Position numbers and translations under genes: made by a program. The notes under the pieces were generated by a model. It was given only the letters and a program-made list of their open reading frames with translations, was not told the DNA's origin and did no database searches. From the NCBI GenBank assembly GCA_018644745.1, contig JABGPX010000281.1, forward strand, positions 1-5,862: DNA of 5,862 nucleotides. Reading direction: 5' to 3'. This DNA is from Spirochaetales bacterium (GTDB lineage: Bacteria; Spirochaetota; Spirochaetia; ARS1246). Every line of letters begins with the position of its first letter. Position 1 is the stretch's first letter. Of the stretch, positions 5,666 to 5,862 are shown in pieces.

Positions 5666-5862
5666 ATGGGCTTGGTAGACAGCATTCTCGAATTGAAAAA
5701 TAGATGTCACATCGCTGAGGATATCGGCAGGGACTATAAGCTCAGTGAAAAAGAGATCGAATGCGTACTCGAAGTAGGCAGAATTGATGGTGTCTGCTCA
5801 AAGAGCCTGTCCTCATCGATCGATCTTTCTCCTTCAAGAGGCAGCAGAGTGATAAATCAGCT
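5666..5862 (+). CDS. MarR-family transcriptional regulator, 5' part only
   Basis: Only the first 65 codons are in the window; MarR proteins are usually about 140-150 residues, so the wing and C-terminal dimer helices lie beyond the right edge. After a short N-terminal helix, LSEKEIECVLEVG (26-38) is the helix that opens the winged-helix domain. KSLSSSIDLSPSRGSRVINQ (46-65) is the helix-turn-helix with the recognition helix starting at about S55, in the family pattern of serines and S-R-x-S/G-R. It would bind DNA as a dimer in the cytoplasm. ATG 5666 is chosen because of its Shine-Dalgarno. The perfect inverted repeat directly upstream is its probable own operator. Three cysteines (C14, C34, C44) are present, which could allow redox sensing, but this is speculation. 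Regulated genes are probably downstream, outside the window. Confidence 0.85.
   Translation, partial: MGLVDSILELKNRCHIAEDIGRDYKLSEKEIECVLEVGRIDGVCSKSLSSSIDLSPSRGSRVINQ

Overview
The window is a bacterial chromosomal segment of roughly balanced base composition with ordinary, densely packed genes. It has six complete or near-complete protein genes plus a truncated gene at the right edge. There are no RNA genes, insertion sequences, CRISPR arrays or phage genes, and no gene-free stretch longer than about 120 bases. The mix (a cytosolic-type sulfatase, a TIM-barrel sugar isomerase, an AEC transporter, a YwbE protein, a C39/BtrH-like protein and a MarR regulator) suggests a heterotrophic, possibly anaerobic or environmental bacterium that uses sulfated or unusual sugars. 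I cannot name the phylum. Strong Shine-Dalgarno sites precede only two genes, the aminotransferase and the MarR gene.

Left part (1-1640, minus strand): a two-gene operon. A xylose-isomerase-like TIM-barrel sugar isomerase/epimerase is followed 9 bases later by a sulfatase whose 3' end runs off the left edge. The sulfatase has 269 readable codons, the maturation pentapeptide C-I-A-A-R and no signal peptide. The pair looks like part of a sulfated-carbohydrate catabolic locus. Divergent from it, across a 119-base spacer, is a PLP-dependent class I aminotransferase of the MocR-like/AspT type (1760-3004, plus), with a good ribosome binding site and a possible terminator behind it.

Middle part (3066-4296, minus strand): a ten-helix AEC-family (auxin efflux carrier-like) permease is followed by a small YwbE-family protein. 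They converge on the aminotransferase. The longest YwbE reading frame starts at a GTG, but family length argues for an internal ATG.

Right part (4412-5862, plus strand): a 385-residue two-domain protein with a cysteine-peptidase-C39/BtrH-N-like front half and a helical rear half, function unknown, is followed by the first 65 codons of a MarR-family regulator. Between them lies the most striking non-coding signal of the window. It is a perfect inverted repeat with 15-base arms, made of two tandem 13-base palindromes. It sits on the start side of a good sigma70-type promoter and just before the regulator's ribosome binding site, as expected of an autoregulatory operator.

No complete novel system is evident. 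The items most worth following are the MarR operator with its unknown target genes beyond the right edge, the uncharacterised C39/BtrH-like protein beside it, and the isomerase-sulfatase pair with its non-proline sulfatase signature.
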